Of a DNA stretch of 54,646 nt, positions 1 to 9,191 are shown piece after piece (positions within the stretch are counted from its first letter, which is position 1; the number at the start of each line of letters is the position of its first letter). Both the position numbers and the translations under genes were made by a program. The stretch is from a bacterium (lineage in GTDB: Bacteria; Planctomycetota; UBA1135; GCA-002686595): positions 1 through 54,646 of the forward strand of contig JAAELL010000607.1 in NCBI GenBank assembly GCA_024226735.1, read 5' to 3'. The notes under the pieces are model-generated. The model was given only the letters and a program-made list of their open reading frames with translations, was not told the DNA's origin and did not search any database.

Positions 1-98
1 CCGATTCTAGCAGGGCCTTATCGATCAGGGCCACCATTCCGGACGCGGACGAAAGTGCTGGGCGTAACCGTAGGCAACGACGCCGTTTAGCCGATGGG

Positions 99-1652
99 TC
101 ATAATGTTCCGCGCGCTACCGCCGCGCCGACGACTCGACCGCAAACGACCGAGCAGGGCGGCGCACCGCCGCAGGGTCCGCCGAGGGTGTCCGCGCAGAG
201 GACGAATTGCTGCTGCCCCGCAGCCGCCGAGAAGGGGATCGGTAGGCTCCAGAAACCGAAGTCGACGTCCTCGCCTGGATCGAGATCAATGTTGAGACAA
301 CTGCCCCCCAGCGGGATGTCGTCGCCACCATGAAACGGATCGCCATCCAGCGTCAACCAAGACCCCAGCTGTATGGTCGCCGCAGTCGTATGGTCGCCCA
401 CGTTCCTCACCCGTCCGGTCACGAGATACCTTCCACCGTGGCCCACGATCGCCGGAAACGAAAGGTCAGAGACCACGAGATCCGGACCTCCGTCCAGAAC
501 CTCGAGGCACGTGCGCGCGTCTCGGAACGCACGAATGCCCGGCGCAGTCCACACAGGGTCGAACCGGTTCCGGCACATGATCGACGGATTCATCGTGTAG
601 TCGGGACAGAGGCAGTGCTGAGCTCCCCAGTTGTGCCCGAGCTCGTGCGCCGAGAGGTCAGTGGCACAAACGAGATTGTCGCTGTAGTTCCATACGATGC
701 CGTAGCCCCGCTCGAGGTCGCAGACCGAAGCGATGTAGGCGATGCCGATCGTGCTTCCGAAGGGCTTGCCCGTGAAGAGCTGGGCGACGTCGCGCCGAAT
801 GAAGGGCAGGTTGAAGAGCCACTCCGCCTGGAACTGCCGCAAGAGGTCGCGCGGATTCCAGAACGTGTACGGCTGCTGGGGAGAGGAGCGCACGAGGATC
901 GCACTGATCTTGTGCTCGATTCCCACGTCCCGGCGGTACTGCTCATTCATGCTGTGGATGATCAACTCGATTCGATCTCGCACGGCAGCGACAGATCCGA
1001 GGTCCTGGAAGTACTCGAAGTCCGCGTCGCACGCTAGCTCAGCGATCCGCAGACCAAATCCCGTGTAGTCTCCCGGTGGTTCGTCCACGTCGACGGTCCC
1101 ATCCTCAGTGCCACAGGAAGCCACCGGAGGAACGACGTCGGTCGCCGCGTAGAGGAGATGGGCACCCGCACCGCTTCCCTCTGGCGCCGGCTGGAGGCCG
1201 TACTCGCTCTCACCCAAGAACACCCGGAGGTAGAGACCACCCTCGAGCCAAGCACCGACGACTCTGCTTCCCGGCACTTTGTCGATGGCACCAGACAGCG
1301 TGCGTACGGGTCCTGCCGGGACGTCGGTGAACGACCCGTCATCCAGTTGGGCCATGACTCGAAACCGTTCCGATCGGACAGAGTCCGGCCAGAGGACGAG
1401 GCGCCTGTCCGCGCCCTCCAGGGTGAGAGTCACATCGAGCGCCCCTCCCAGTTCGCCTGCGATCCCAGGCGAAACGACTGTCGATCGAGTGAGGTCCAAC
1501 GCCTCGTTGGCAGCCATCAACCAGGGGTCCGGAACGCTCGGCGGGCGCAGCCCCTCCTCGACGTCCTGCCCCATGGAAAGGCCCACGGCGATGAGCGCCA
1601 GCGGGATCCTGAGCACCCGCCGCAGGTGCCCGTGTTCAGCTTGAAAAAACAT
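99..1652 (-). CDS. secreted M12-type (reprolysin-like) zinc metalloprotease
   Basis: A 517-residue protein, probably an exported zinc endopeptidase. Residues 336-346 read HELGHNWGAQH, the HExxHxxGxxH zinc site of metzincins, and a Met-turn candidate follows at SIMC (about 357-360); Cys-rich surroundings (C347, C349, C360) suggest disulfides and extracellular action. The N-terminus has a hydrophobic signal-like stretch (about residues 12-28, LRRVLRIPLALIAVGLS). After about residue 390 comes a beta-rich region resembling a CARDB/adhesion-type module. The start at 1652 was chosen because AAGGAGAG lies about 5 nt upstream; the open frame continues upstream but only antisense to recQ. It is divergent from recQ, with about 190 bp between the two starts. 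The substrate is unknown. Confidence 0.85.
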   Translation of the reverse strand: MFFQAEHGHLRRVLRIPLALIAVGLSMGQDVEEGLRPPSVPDPWLMAANEALDLTRSTVVSPGIAGELGGALDVTLTLEGADRRLVLWPDSVRSERFRVMAQLDDGSFTDVPAGPVRTLSGAIDKVPGSRVVGAWLEGGLYLRVFLGESEYGLQPAPEGSGAGAHLLYAATDVVPPVASCGTEDGTVDVDEPPGDYTGFGLRIAELACDADFEYFQDLGSVAAVRDRIELIIHSMNEQYRRDVGIEHKISAILVRSSPQQPYTFWNPRDLLRQFQAEWLFNLPFIRRDVAQLFTGKPFGSTIGIAYIASVCDLERGYGIVWNYSDNLVCATDLSAHELGHNWGAQHCLCPDYTMNPSIMCRNRFDPVWTAPGIRAFRDARTCLEVLDGGPDLVVSDLSFPAIVGHGGRYLVTGRVRNVGDHTTAATIQLGSWLTLDGDPFHGGDDIPLGGSCLNIDLDPGEDVDFGFWSLPIPFSAAAGQQQFVLCADTLGGPCGGAPPCSVVCGRVVGAAVARGTL

Positions 1653-1845
1653 CAGCTCTCCTTGTGTCGTGTTCTCTGCTCGGTGGTGTCGGGACCGTCC
1701 GACAGCCACCGATCGCGACCCGAGCCCCGGTCTTTCGAGATTCGAGACAAAAGCTCGGACCCGACCGGTCGAGGGCGTGAAGCGCGGCCCTCTCATGCGT
1801 ACTCGCGCGGCAGTGCGAGGAAGGTGAGCAGGAAACAGCCGGAAC

Positions 1846-4002
1846 TTGGGCTCATCTACGCCTGAACCTCGCCCGCGCGCTTTGATCCGCAACCGCGACT
1901 TGCTCCAATCGGTCCAACACCCGAGGACCACCATCGAGACGCCCCTGTTCGACGACCCCCCGGGCCCCCCGCCCGACACCAGCGCCCAGCGTCTCGCGGC
2001 CGCCGATCTCGCGGCGCTCTTCGCCGACGACGAGGTCCCCGATTCCGAGGCCGGGCTCGTCCCGTCGCCGCGGCCCGCGGGCTTGCCCGCGCCGATCCTC
2101 GACGCGCCCGCCGGACCGCCGACGGAGGAGGAACTCGAGGCGCAGGTCACCGCGCTGCATGAGATCGTGCGGCACACGTTCGGCTTCGACCAGCTGCGGC
2201 CGATGCAGGGGGAGGCGGCGCAGACGGTGCTCGCCGGCCGCGATCTGCTCCTGATCCTGCCCACGGGCGGCGGCAAGAGCCTCTGCTACCAGGCCCCGGC
2301 GCTCGTGCGCTCCGGCTTGACGGTCGTCGTCAGTCCGCTGATCTCCTTGATGAAGGATCAGCTCGACGGGCTGCGCGCCAACGGCGCGCCCGCGGCGATG
2401 ATGACGAGCGCCCAGGACGGCTACGAGCTGCGCGAGACCTACCGCGCGCTCGAAGAGCAGCGCATCAAGCTGCTGTTCGTCGCGCCCGAGCGCCTCGTCC
2501 TGCCCGGCTTCCTCGACACGCTCGTACGCGCGGGGCTGCGCGCGATCGCCGTCGACGAGGCGCACTGCATTAGCCACTGGGGACACGACTTCCGGCCCGA
2601 ATACCGCCAGCTCGGGGAGCTGCGCCAACGCTTCCCCGGACTGTCGATGGCCGCCTACACGGCGACGGCGACACCGCGCGTGCGCGACGACATCGTGCTG
2701 CAGCTGGGTCTCGCCGAGCCCGAGATCCTCGTCGGCGATTTCGACCGTCCGAACCTCACCTATCGCGTCCAGCAGCGCACGGGCCTCTTGGAGCAGGTGA
2801 TGGGCGTCGTCACGCGGCACGAGAACCGCGCGGGCATCGTCTACGCGATGCGGCGCAAGGACGTCGAGAAGCTCGCGCGCGACATGGCGGGGCGCGGCGT
2901 GCGCTGCCTTCCCTACCACGCGGGGCTCGCGGCCGAAGAGCGCGCCCGCGTCCAGGAGGCCTTCCAGTCGGAGAACATCGACGTCGTCGTCGCGACCGTC
3001 GCGTTCGGCATGGGCATCGACCGACCGGACGTGCGCTTCGTCGTCCACGCGAGCCTGCCGAAGGGCATCGAGCAATACAGCCAGGAGACCGGCCGCGCGG
3101 GGCGCGACGGCCTCGAGTCGGAGTGCGTGCTGTTCTACAGCGGCGCGGACTTCCACGGCTGGAAGAACCTGATGGAGCGCAGCGCGAGTGAAGCGGAGGC
3201 CGAGGGCAACGCCAACGCGTCGGCCGACCTCGATTCGTCGATCTCGCGGCTCGAGGAGCTCTGGAACTACGCCAACAGCACGGTCTGCCGCCACAAGATG
3301 CTCGTCGAGCACTTCGGAGGCGACTACGCCAGCCAAGACGGAGGTTGCGGTGCGTGCGACGTCTGCCTCGGCGAGCTGACCGTCGTCGAGGACGCGCTCA
3401 TCGTCGCGCAGAAGATCCTCTCCTGCGTCGTGCGCTGCGACCAGCGCTTCGGCGCGGCTCACGTCGCCGACGTCCTGCGTGGCGCGGATACGGAGCGGAT
3501 CCGACGCGTCGGGCACGAGCGGCTCTCCACCTACGGGCTCCTGTCGAACAACGCGAGTCGCGAGATCCGTGCGTGGATCGACCAGCTCGTCGCGCGCGAA
3601 CACCTCGCTGTAACCCCCGGCGACTACCCGACGCTCTACCTGACGCGCAGCGGCGCGGAGGTGATGAAGGGCGAGCAGGAGGTGTCGCTCTTCCTGCCCA
3701 AGAAGCCCGCGCGCAGCTCGCGCAAGTCGCGCGGGCTCGCGGCGGCGCTCGACGAGGGGGGCCCGGAGCCGGACGCAGGCCTGTTCGAGGCGCTCCGCAA
3801 GCTGCGCCGCGACCTCGCGCGCGAGCGTGAGGTGCCGCCCTACATCCTGTTCAACGACCGCACGCTCGCCCTGCTCGCGGGGCACAAGCCGAAGACCGCG
3901 ATCGAGTTCCGGGCGATCAAGGGGATCGGCGACAAGAAGGCCGCGGACCTGGGCCCGATCTTCCTCGCGGCGATCGCGGAATTCGTAGGCGACGGTTCCT
4001 AG
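1846..4002 (+). CDS. recQ: ATP-dependent DNA helicase RecQ (full length, with HRDC)
   Basis: A 3'-5' DNA helicase for recombination and fork repair. The order is as in classical RecQ: motif I GGGKS at about 141-145, DEAH box at about 237-240 followed by CISHWGHDFRPEY, motif VI SQETGRAGRDG, zinc-binding cysteines (CRHKM at about 481, then CGACDVC at about 502), a winged-helix region, and a C-terminal HRDC domain from about residue 645. The first 100 residues are Pro/Asp-rich and not part of the usual RecQ core. The start is uncertain: TTG at 1846 gives the longest frame, and another in-frame TTG is at 1882. No strong RBS is visible. A second, shorter RecQ lies at 40130-41878. Confidence 0.93.
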   Translation: MGSSTPEPRPRALIRNRDLLQSVQHPRTTIETPLFDDPPGPPPDTSAQRLAAADLAALFADDEVPDSEAGLVPSPRPAGLPAPILDAPAGPPTEEELEAQVTALHEIVRHTFGFDQLRPMQGEAAQTVLAGRDLLLILPTGGGKSLCYQAPALVRSGLTVVVSPLISLMKDQLDGLRANGAPAAMMTSAQDGYELRETYRALEEQRIKLLFVAPERLVLPGFLDTLVRAGLRAIAVDEAHCISHWGHDFRPEYRQLGELRQRFPGLSMAAYTATATPRVRDDIVLQLGLAEPEILVGDFDRPNLTYRVQQRTGLLEQVMGVVTRHENRAGIVYAMRRKDVEKLARDMAGRGVRCLPYHAGLAAEERARVQEAFQSENIDVVVATVAFGMGIDRPDVRFVVHASLPKGIEQYSQETGRAGRDGLESECVLFYSGADFHGWKNLMERSASEAEAEGNANASADLDSSISRLEELWNYANSTVCRHKMLVEHFGGDYASQDGGCGACDVCLGELTVVEDALIVAQKILSCVVRCDQRFGAAHVADVLRGADTERIRRVGHERLSTYGLLSNNASREIRAWIDQLVAREHLAVTPGDYPTLYLTRSGAEVMKGEQEVSLFLPKKPARSSRKSRGLAAALDEGGPEPDAGLFEALRKLRRDLAREREVPPYILFNDRTLALLAGHKPKTAIEFRAIKGIGDKKAADLGPIFLAAIAEFVGDGS

Positions 4003-4054
4003 AGGACGAACCAACGTTCGGGCCTCACCGCGGCGGGATCTCTACAATGCGGGG

Positions 4055-5482
4055 ATGCTCCAGACGATCGCTCTCCTCGCGCCCCTCGTGGCCCCGTCCG
4101 CCCTTCTCGACGTCCCGCCCGTCTTCCAGAAGCTGACGTTCAAGGAAGCGCGCGACAAGGCCGAGGCGGAGAGCAAGCTGCTGCTGCTCGACGCGATGAC
4201 GAGCTGGTGCGGCCCGTGCAAGGTCATGGACGCGACGACCTGGGTCGACGAGAAGGTGGTCGCGTGGCTCGACCAGCACGCCATCTCGGTCCAGCTCGAC
4301 ATGGACGAGCACACCGACGTCAAGACGGCGCTCGGGATCAACGCCTTCCCCACCGTCGTCCTGCTCAAGGGCGGCAGCGAGTTCGACCGCGTCGTCGGAT
4401 TGCGTAAGCCGGCGGAGCTCTTGACCTGGCTCGAGGACGCGCGCGCGGGCAAGCGTGCACTCGACCGCGTCAAGGAGAACCTCGCGGCGGCACGCGGCGG
4501 CGAGAGCAAGTGGTCGGTGCGCGCGCGCATCGCCTCGGAGCTGCTCGGGTACTCCGAGTACGACGAGGCGTTGACCGAGTACCTGTGGCTGTGGAACCAC
4601 CTGCCAAAGGACGACCGGCGCGCGCGCGGCTGGCGTTGGAGCGCGGGCATGTTCCAAATGAAGCAGCTCGCGACGAGCCACGCGCCGGCGCGCGAAGCGT
4701 TTGTGCGGTTGCGCGACGCGCTCGAGACCACGGCCGAGGACGAGGCGCGCCGCGACTGGATCGAGCTCAATACCGTCCTCGACGACGACGCGCGGACGGC
4801 CGCGTGGGCGGACCGCGCCGTCGCCAGCGCCGACGGTACACGCGTGGTCAAGCTGTACGAGACGCGCCTCTTCAGGCTCCTCGTCGCCGAAGGCAAGTGG
4901 CGCGCCGCCGGCCTCGCCCTGAACGATCCCGCCGGCGCGATGAAGACGATGGCGTCCAACCTCGGCGCGTACGACGTCGCACCCAAGGACCGCAAGACCA
5001 TGCCGATGATCCCGATGGGCGGGATGCGGCCCGCGACGAAGCCCGCCGACGAGCCCGACGACGAACCGGCCGCCGAGCAAGAGCCCGAACAGGAGCCCGA
5101 ACAGGAGCCCGAACAGGAGCCGGGCGAAGGCGCCCGGCGCAGCATCCCCGCGATTCCCATGGGTACGATGAAGCCGGCCGAGGCCAAGACCCCACAGGAA
5201 GCCGACGCGAAGCCCGCCACCCGGCCGACGACGCCCGAAGCCATCGCCGCCGACATCCGCGTGCGGCTCACCGACCAGCTCCGGCTCTCGTGCGCCGAGC
5301 GCTACGCCGCGCTCCTCGCCGCCGGGCGCGGCGACGAGGCAACGGCTGTCGCCCGCGTCCTCTTGGACGAGACCGACGACGCGCGGGCACGCGCCGCGCT
5401 CGTCGCTACCGTGCTCCGCGCGGGACAGCTCCAGACCCGTCTCGACGTTCACCAGCGCTGGCTCGACGAAGCCGCCTGGTAG
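4055..5482 (+). CDS. thioredoxin-fold protein with Glu-Pro repeat linker
   Basis: A 475-residue protein with a hydrophobic N-terminus (probable signal or anchor) and an N-terminal thioredoxin domain carrying the intact active site W51-CGPC at 52-55. This is typical of DsbD-gamma or thioredoxin_7-like periplasmic disulfide or chaperone proteins. The middle (about 120-310) is helical and TPR-like. A Pro/Glu-rich linker follows, in which a 12-bp unit encoding EPEQ is repeated (5081-5122), flanked by two copies of IPMG(G/T)M(R/K)PA at about residues 316 and 367. The last 80 residues are helical. It starts 52 nt after recQ on the same strand. The redox partner is not identifiable here. Confidence 0.75.
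   Translation: MLQTIALLAPLVAPSALLDVPPVFQKLTFKEARDKAEAESKLLLLDAMTSWCGPCKVMDATTWVDEKVVAWLDQHAISVQLDMDEHTDVKTALGINAFPTVVLLKGGSEFDRVVGLRKPAELLTWLEDARAGKRALDRVKENLAAARGGESKWSVRARIASELLGYSEYDEALTEYLWLWNHLPKDDRRARGWRWSAGMFQMKQLATSHAPAREAFVRLRDALETTAEDEARRDWIELNTVLDDDARTAAWADRAVASADGTRVVKLYETRLFRLLVAEGKWRAAGLALNDPAGAMKTMASNLGAYDVAPKDRKTMPMIPMGGMRPATKPADEPDDEPAAEQEPEQEPEQEPEQEPGEGARRSIPAIPMGTMKPAEAKTPQEADAKPATRPTTPEAIAADIRVRLTDQLRLSCAERYAALLAAGRGDEATAVARVLLDETDDARARAALVATVLRAGQLQTRLDVHQRWLDEAAW
5081..5122. repeat. 12-bp tandem repeat encoding EPEQ
   Basis: Three perfect copies of GAGCCCGAACAG (5081-5116) and a degenerate fourth, in frame inside the thioredoxin-like gene. Because the unit is a multiple of three, copy-number change would alter linker length without a frameshift. 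Confidence 0.9.
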
Positions 5483-5512
5483 ACCCCTACGCTCCAACCT
5501 GCTCCGAGTTCG

Positions 5513-6595
5513 ATGAACGCAACAGCTCTCTCCAGGAAGCTCAGCCTCCTCGCCGCCGCCGCCCTCTGCACGGCCTCCGCCAACGGCCAGATCTTCGTCG
5601 AGACCTACGACAACGGCTCGAACGAGGGCGACTACGAGATTTGGTTCGCGCCCTACAACACGGTCGAAACCAGCGGGGGCAACCCGGGCGGCTACCTGCA
5701 CCTCGACAACGTCACCTCGGGACCGGCGACCTGCCAGTTCATCAAGATCTTCCCGAACCAATGGCCGAACGCGCTCAGCGGTGACTATCGGGCGCTCGGC
5801 GTCGACCGCATCGCAATCGACGTGAACCTCGTCTTCGGTCCGCAAATGGTGCCGGGCACGTCGACCTGGATCCTGCGCCTGTTCGACGACAACGGCACGC
5901 CGATGGATGACTCGGACGACTGTGCGGTCTTCCTGATGGATCCGTCCATCCCGCTCCCCACCGCGCCGGGTTGGACGACGATCGAGTTCCCGATCCCGAG
6001 CGGCGACACGAGTCTGCCGACGACCTGGGGCACCGAAGGAACCACCTGCGCCGGCAACAACGACGTGACCTGGAACGCGATCATCCAGGACGTCGACTAC
6101 GTCGAGATCGAGCTCAACGCGGACCCGGCGGTCTTCTGCGCGTTCAACGACTGGGACTTCGGCCTCGACAACTTCTCGCTCTTCGGCGGCGGACCGATCG
6201 GGACGCCCTACTGCATCACTCTGCCGAACTCGACCGGCAACCCCGCCACTCTGACCGGTCAAGGCAGCATCGTCGTCAGCGCGAACAGCGTCAACTTCGA
6301 CGTCACCTCGCTGCCGCAGAACCAGTTCGGCTACTTCCTGATGGGCGAGAACCAGGCGCAGATTCCGGTCGCCCAGGGCTTCCTCTGCATCGGCAACCCG
6401 CAGGTGCGCTTCAACGGCTTCATCCTGAACTCGGGCGCGGCCGGGGAAGCGTCCTTCTCGCCCGACCTGACGAACCTGCCTCAGATGACGCAGATCCTGC
6501 CCGGCGAGACGTGGAACTGGCAGATGTGGTACAGGGATCAGAACCCGACCACGACGTCGAACTTCTCGTCGCCGCTCGCGATCCAGTTCATGTAG
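5513..6595 (+). CDS. secreted protein with C-terminal GETWxFQxWYRD-type domain
   Basis: A 360-residue exported protein with a signal peptide (Arg/Lys near residues 8-9, an Ala/Leu core and an AxANG cleavage region at about 22-25). Residues 26-225 form a beta-rich region like carbohydrate-binding or concanavalin-type modules: FVETYDNG near the start, many Asp/Trp, and a closing FNDWDFGLDNFSL. The last about 128 residues (6209-6592), starting at YCITLPNS, are the shared domain also present at 25499-25882 and 27329-27706 and in the fragment at 14630-15087. Here the signature reads PGETWNWQMWYRD. No enzymatic motif was seen, so function is unknown. The stop lies 9 bp from the stop of the convergent aminotransferase gene. 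Confidence 0.8.
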   Translation: MNATALSRKLSLLAAAALCTASANGQIFVETYDNGSNEGDYEIWFAPYNTVETSGGNPGGYLHLDNVTSGPATCQFIKIFPNQWPNALSGDYRALGVDRIAIDVNLVFGPQMVPGTSTWILRLFDDNGTPMDDSDDCAVFLMDPSIPLPTAPGWTTIEFPIPSGDTSLPTTWGTEGTTCAGNNDVTWNAIIQDVDYVEIELNADPAVFCAFNDWDFGLDNFSLFGGGPIGTPYCITLPNSTGNPATLTGQGSIVVSANSVNFDVTSLPQNQFGYFLMGENQAQIPVAQGFLCIGNPQVRFNGFILNSGAAGEASFSPDLTNLPQMTQILPGETWNWQMWYRDQNPTTTSNFSSPLAIQFM

Positions 6596-6604
6596 GCGGA
6601 AGCC

Positions 6605-7753
6605 TCACGTCGTCGCGAGAGCAGCGCGCACGACCTGAACCACTCGCTGCTGCTGCTCGGGCCGCAAGAAAGGCCCGATCGGCAGCGCGAGGACCTCCTG
6701 CGAGGCACGCAGTGCGTCGGGCGTCGCGGGCCGGTCCTCGAAGCACGGCATCTCGGACAAGGGCTTGCCGTAGTACACGCGCACGCCGACGCCGGCCGCG
6801 TTGATGCGGTCGACCAGATCCGCGGGGCGTCCGCCGCGCACGCGCACGACGTACTGATGGTAGACGTGCTCGGCGGCGGGCCGAGTGACCGGAAGCACCA
6901 GGCGCTCTTCATCGGCGAGCAGCCCGTCGTAGATCGCCGCCGCGGCGCGGCGCGCCGTGCTCCACGCGTCCATGCGCGGCAGCTTGACGCGCAGGATCGC
7001 GGCCTGCACGGCGTCGAGGCGTGAGTTGTAGCCGATCGTGTCGTGCACGCCCCCGCCGGCGGGACCGTGGTTGCGCAGCTTGCGCGCATGCTCCGCGAGC
7101 GTCGCGTCGTTCGTGACGACCATGCCGCCGTCGCCGTACGCGCCGATGTTCTTCGAGGGGTAGAACGAGAACGTTCCGAACTCGCCGATCGTCCCGGCGC
7201 AGCGCCCCTCCCACTTCGCGCCGATCGCCTGCGCCGCGTCCTCGACGACGAACAGCCCGCGCGCACCGGCGAGGGCCTTCAGCGCGGTCATGTCCGCCGA
7301 TTGCCCGTAGAGGTGCACGGGAATCACGGCCTTCGTGCGCTCGGTGATGCGCGCCTCGACCTGACTCACGACGAGATCGAACGTCTCGGGGTGGACGTCG
7401 ACGAAGATCGGCTTCGCGCCGACCAGCGCGATCGCCTCCGCGGTGGCGAAGAAGCTGTAGCTCGTCGTGATCACCTCGTCGCCCGGCCCGACACCGAGCG
7501 CGCGCAACGCGAGCACGATCGCGTCCGTGCCCGAGTTGAGCGAGACCGCGTGCGCGGCGCCCAACGCGGCGGCCGCCTCCTTCTCGAACGCCTCGACGGT
7601 CGGCCCGAGGATGAAGCTGCCCGAGTCGAGCACGTCGCGGACAGCGGCGTGAATCTCCGCTCCGAGCAACGCCTTCTCGGCGGCGAGGTCGACGGCGGGT
7701 ACGGGAGGTGCGAGGGCGGTCAGTGGAGTGTCTTGCATCGGGGCGCGGAGCAT
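6605..7753 (-). CDS. DegT/DnrJ/EryC1/StrS family PLP aminotransferase
   Basis: A 382-residue PLP-dependent sugar aminotransferase-like protein, near the usual family length (about 370-390). Family motifs visible are GPTVEAFEKE, the cofactor loop SLNSGTDAI, DEVITTSYSFFATAEAI, VEDAAQAIGA, and FSFYPSKNIGAYGDGG, in which the Lys is the expected PLP Schiff-base residue. Such enzymes transaminate nucleotide-linked keto-sugars for surface polysaccharides. No NDP-sugar genes sit beside it, so the substrate cannot be assigned. Two starts are possible (7753 or 7738) and neither has a clear RBS. A GC-rich hairpin lies just upstream (7763-7783). Confidence 0.92.
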   Translation of the reverse strand: MLRAPMQDTPLTALAPPVPAVDLAAEKALLGAEIHAAVRDVLDSGSFILGPTVEAFEKEAAAALGAAHAVSLNSGTDAIVLALRALGVGPGDEVITTSYSFFATAEAIALVGAKPIFVDVHPETFDLVVSQVEARITERTKAVIPVHLYGQSADMTALKALAGARGLFVVEDAAQAIGAKWEGRCAGTIGEFGTFSFYPSKNIGAYGDGGMVVTNDATLAEHARKLRNHGPAGGGVHDTIGYNSRLDAVQAAILRVKLPRMDAWSTARRAAAAIYDGLLADEERLVLPVTRPAAEHVYHQYVVRVRGGRPADLVDRINAAGVGVRVYYGKPLSEMPCFEDRPATPDALRASQEVLALPIGPFLRPEQQQRVVQVVRAALATT

Positions 7754-7762
7754 AGCGGGTCA

Positions 7763-7799
7763 CGGGGCTGGGCCCCAGCCCCGCTCGTCACGGGCGAGC
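7763..7799. promoter_or_regulatory. two adjacent GC-rich hairpins upstream of the aminotransferase gene
   Basis: 7763-7783 is a 10-bp perfect inverted repeat around a single C (arms CGGGGCTGGG and CCCAGCCCCG). It is followed at 7783-7799 by GCTCG-tcacggg-CGAGC. They lie between divergent genes, immediately 5' of the aminotransferase start, and could form in its leader RNA. Function is not known. Confidence 0.45.
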
Positions 7800-7990
7800 A
7801 TGTCGATTCGTTCCATCGAGCCTAGGAATTCCCTTTTATATCCACCGCAGGCACCACGCGCGCCGATACCCCCGCCTCAGACGGCTCACCTCTCCTCATC
7901 GCGCGCCGGGGGGCGCACGGGGGTGCTTCTCCACACACGCCGAGTACGGCGGCCCGAGCCGTGGACCGCAAGCTCGCGAGATCGTCCGCT

Positions 7991-9103
7991 ATGCAACGAA
8001 AGAGCCTTCCGGCGACCCTGGCCATCGGCCTCGGCGTCGCCCTTGGGGGGGTGGCTCACACCTCCGTTCCAAACGAGAAACAGCCGACCGTGCGCTGGCA
8101 GCGCAAGGTCTTCACCGCGGATGCGTGCCCGGCCGAGATGCCCACGGCGACGCGCGAGACGATCGAACACTGGAGCGGGTGGGCCGGCGAGTACGGCTAC
8201 CGCATGGACCTCGATCCAAACAGCCGGGTGCTGCTGCTCTCCGCCGACCGGCGCCGGTCGGTGCATCGCCAGACCGAGCTGGTCAAGAAGACCCTCGAGA
8301 CCTTCGACGAAGTCACGCCGTGGGTCGAGCCGAGCGCCGAGAACAGGGGCGACGTCGTCGTCCCGCGCACCGGACCGCGCCACGACGCGCCGATCGTGCT
8401 CTTCCACCTCCAGGACCAGGAGGATCTCGCGGGCGCGGTCGAAGCGCTCGCCGCGGACGAGCCGTACCTCGCCGAGTGGGTCGACTCCGCCAAGCAAGCG
8501 CCCGGTTTCGTGCTCGAGCGACCGTTCGTCGCCGGCTTCATCGACAACCCGGGCATCGAGGAGTGGCGCCCGCAGAACGAGCTCGTCAATCGCCTGTCCC
8601 ACGTGCTCGCGCTGGCGCGCTTCGGGCGCCTCCCGCACTGGCTCGCCGAAGGCATGGCGTGGCACATCGAGCTCGAGGTGACGCGTTCGATCTACGCCTT
8701 TCCCGGTCGCGTGGGCTTCGTAGCAATCAGTGAGCACAAGGGCTGGACGAAGGCGCTCCACAAGCTGTACAGGAAGCGCCGCGATGCGTCCGTCGACGTC
8801 GAGGAGCTGACCTCCTGGGAGCGCGGCACCTACGACGACACCTTCGCGGCGATCTCCTGGGGCGTCGTGACGTTCCTCGCCAAGCACCGCCCGGGGACCC
8901 TGTCCGGGATCGCGGCGGACCTGGGCCTGTATCGCGAGATGCACGGTGTCACGCACCACGCGAACGGCACCTGGGAGCTCGTGCCCCATTACGAGGTCCC
9001 CACGGATGTCCAGCGCACGGTGATCCTGCGCCACGCCACCGTCTCGACGCTCGCCGAGTGCATGCGGTTCTTCCAGAAGGGCCGGCGCTACCGCCCGCGG
9101 TAG
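7991..9103 (+). CDS. exported protein resembling a degenerate peptidase-MA (gluzincin-like)
   Basis: A 370-residue protein with a signal-peptide-like start (Arg-Lys, then an Ala/Leu/Gly core to about residue 20). Near residue 210 it has PHWLAEGMAWHIE, which matches the PxWLxEGxAxxxE second motif of MA-clan peptidases often annotated DUF1570/peptidase_MA_2. The expected HExxH helix about 20 residues earlier reads NRLSH, so the first zinc histidine and catalytic Glu are missing. I infer a catalytically inactive or re-purposed member. The start at 7991 was chosen for the signal peptide; a GTG at 7961 is in frame. An AT-rich TTTATAT at about 7841 could be a -10 element. An 18-bp hairpin follows the stop. 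Confidence 0.65.
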   Translation: MQRKSLPATLAIGLGVALGGVAHTSVPNEKQPTVRWQRKVFTADACPAEMPTATRETIEHWSGWAGEYGYRMDLDPNSRVLLLSADRRRSVHRQTELVKKTLETFDEVTPWVEPSAENRGDVVVPRTGPRHDAPIVLFHLQDQEDLAGAVEALAADEPYLAEWVDSAKQAPGFVLERPFVAGFIDNPGIEEWRPQNELVNRLSHVLALARFGRLPHWLAEGMAWHIELEVTRSIYAFPGRVGFVAISEHKGWTKALHKLYRKRRDASVDVEELTSWERGTYDDTFAAISWGVVTFLAKHRPGTLSGIAADLGLYREMHGVTHHANGTWELVPHYEVPTDVQRTVILRHATVSTLAECMRFFQKGRRYRPR

Positions 9104-9122
9104 AGCCGCAGCGAGCAGACCC

Positions 9123-9175
9123 AACGAGGTTCACCGCCGCGTGCCCAGCCAGGGTGTGCGGCGGTGAACCTCGTT
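9123..9175. promoter_or_regulatory. 18-bp perfect inverted repeat in front of the molybdenum hydroxylase operon
   Basis: Arms AACGAGGTTCACCGCCGC (9123-9140) and its exact reverse complement (9158-9175) flank a 17-nt spacer. It sits 20 nt after the stop of the upstream gene and 16 nt before the ATG at 9192. There is no T-run on either side, so it is not a textbook intrinsic terminator. It may be a terminator stem, an operator, or a leader hairpin that masks the start of the operon. Confidence 0.7.
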
Positions 9176-9191
9176 CCGTACAATCCCCCGG

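Noticed and set aside
1-98. Partial gene at the window's left edge
   Set aside because: No convincing frame or motif in these 98 bases.
1653-2276. Upstream extension of the metalloprotease frame
   Set aside because: It lies antisense to the recQ 5' part, while AAGGAGAG and a signal peptide fix the start at 1652.
1852-4014. Long open frame on the minus strand opposite recQ
   Set aside because: Arg/Val/Leu/Asp-rich, no motifs, and mirrors the third-position GC bias of recQ; an antisense shadow.
4025-6262. Long minus frame spanning the thioredoxin-like and secreted-protein genes
   Set aside because: Crosses two well-supported plus genes; no domain recognised.
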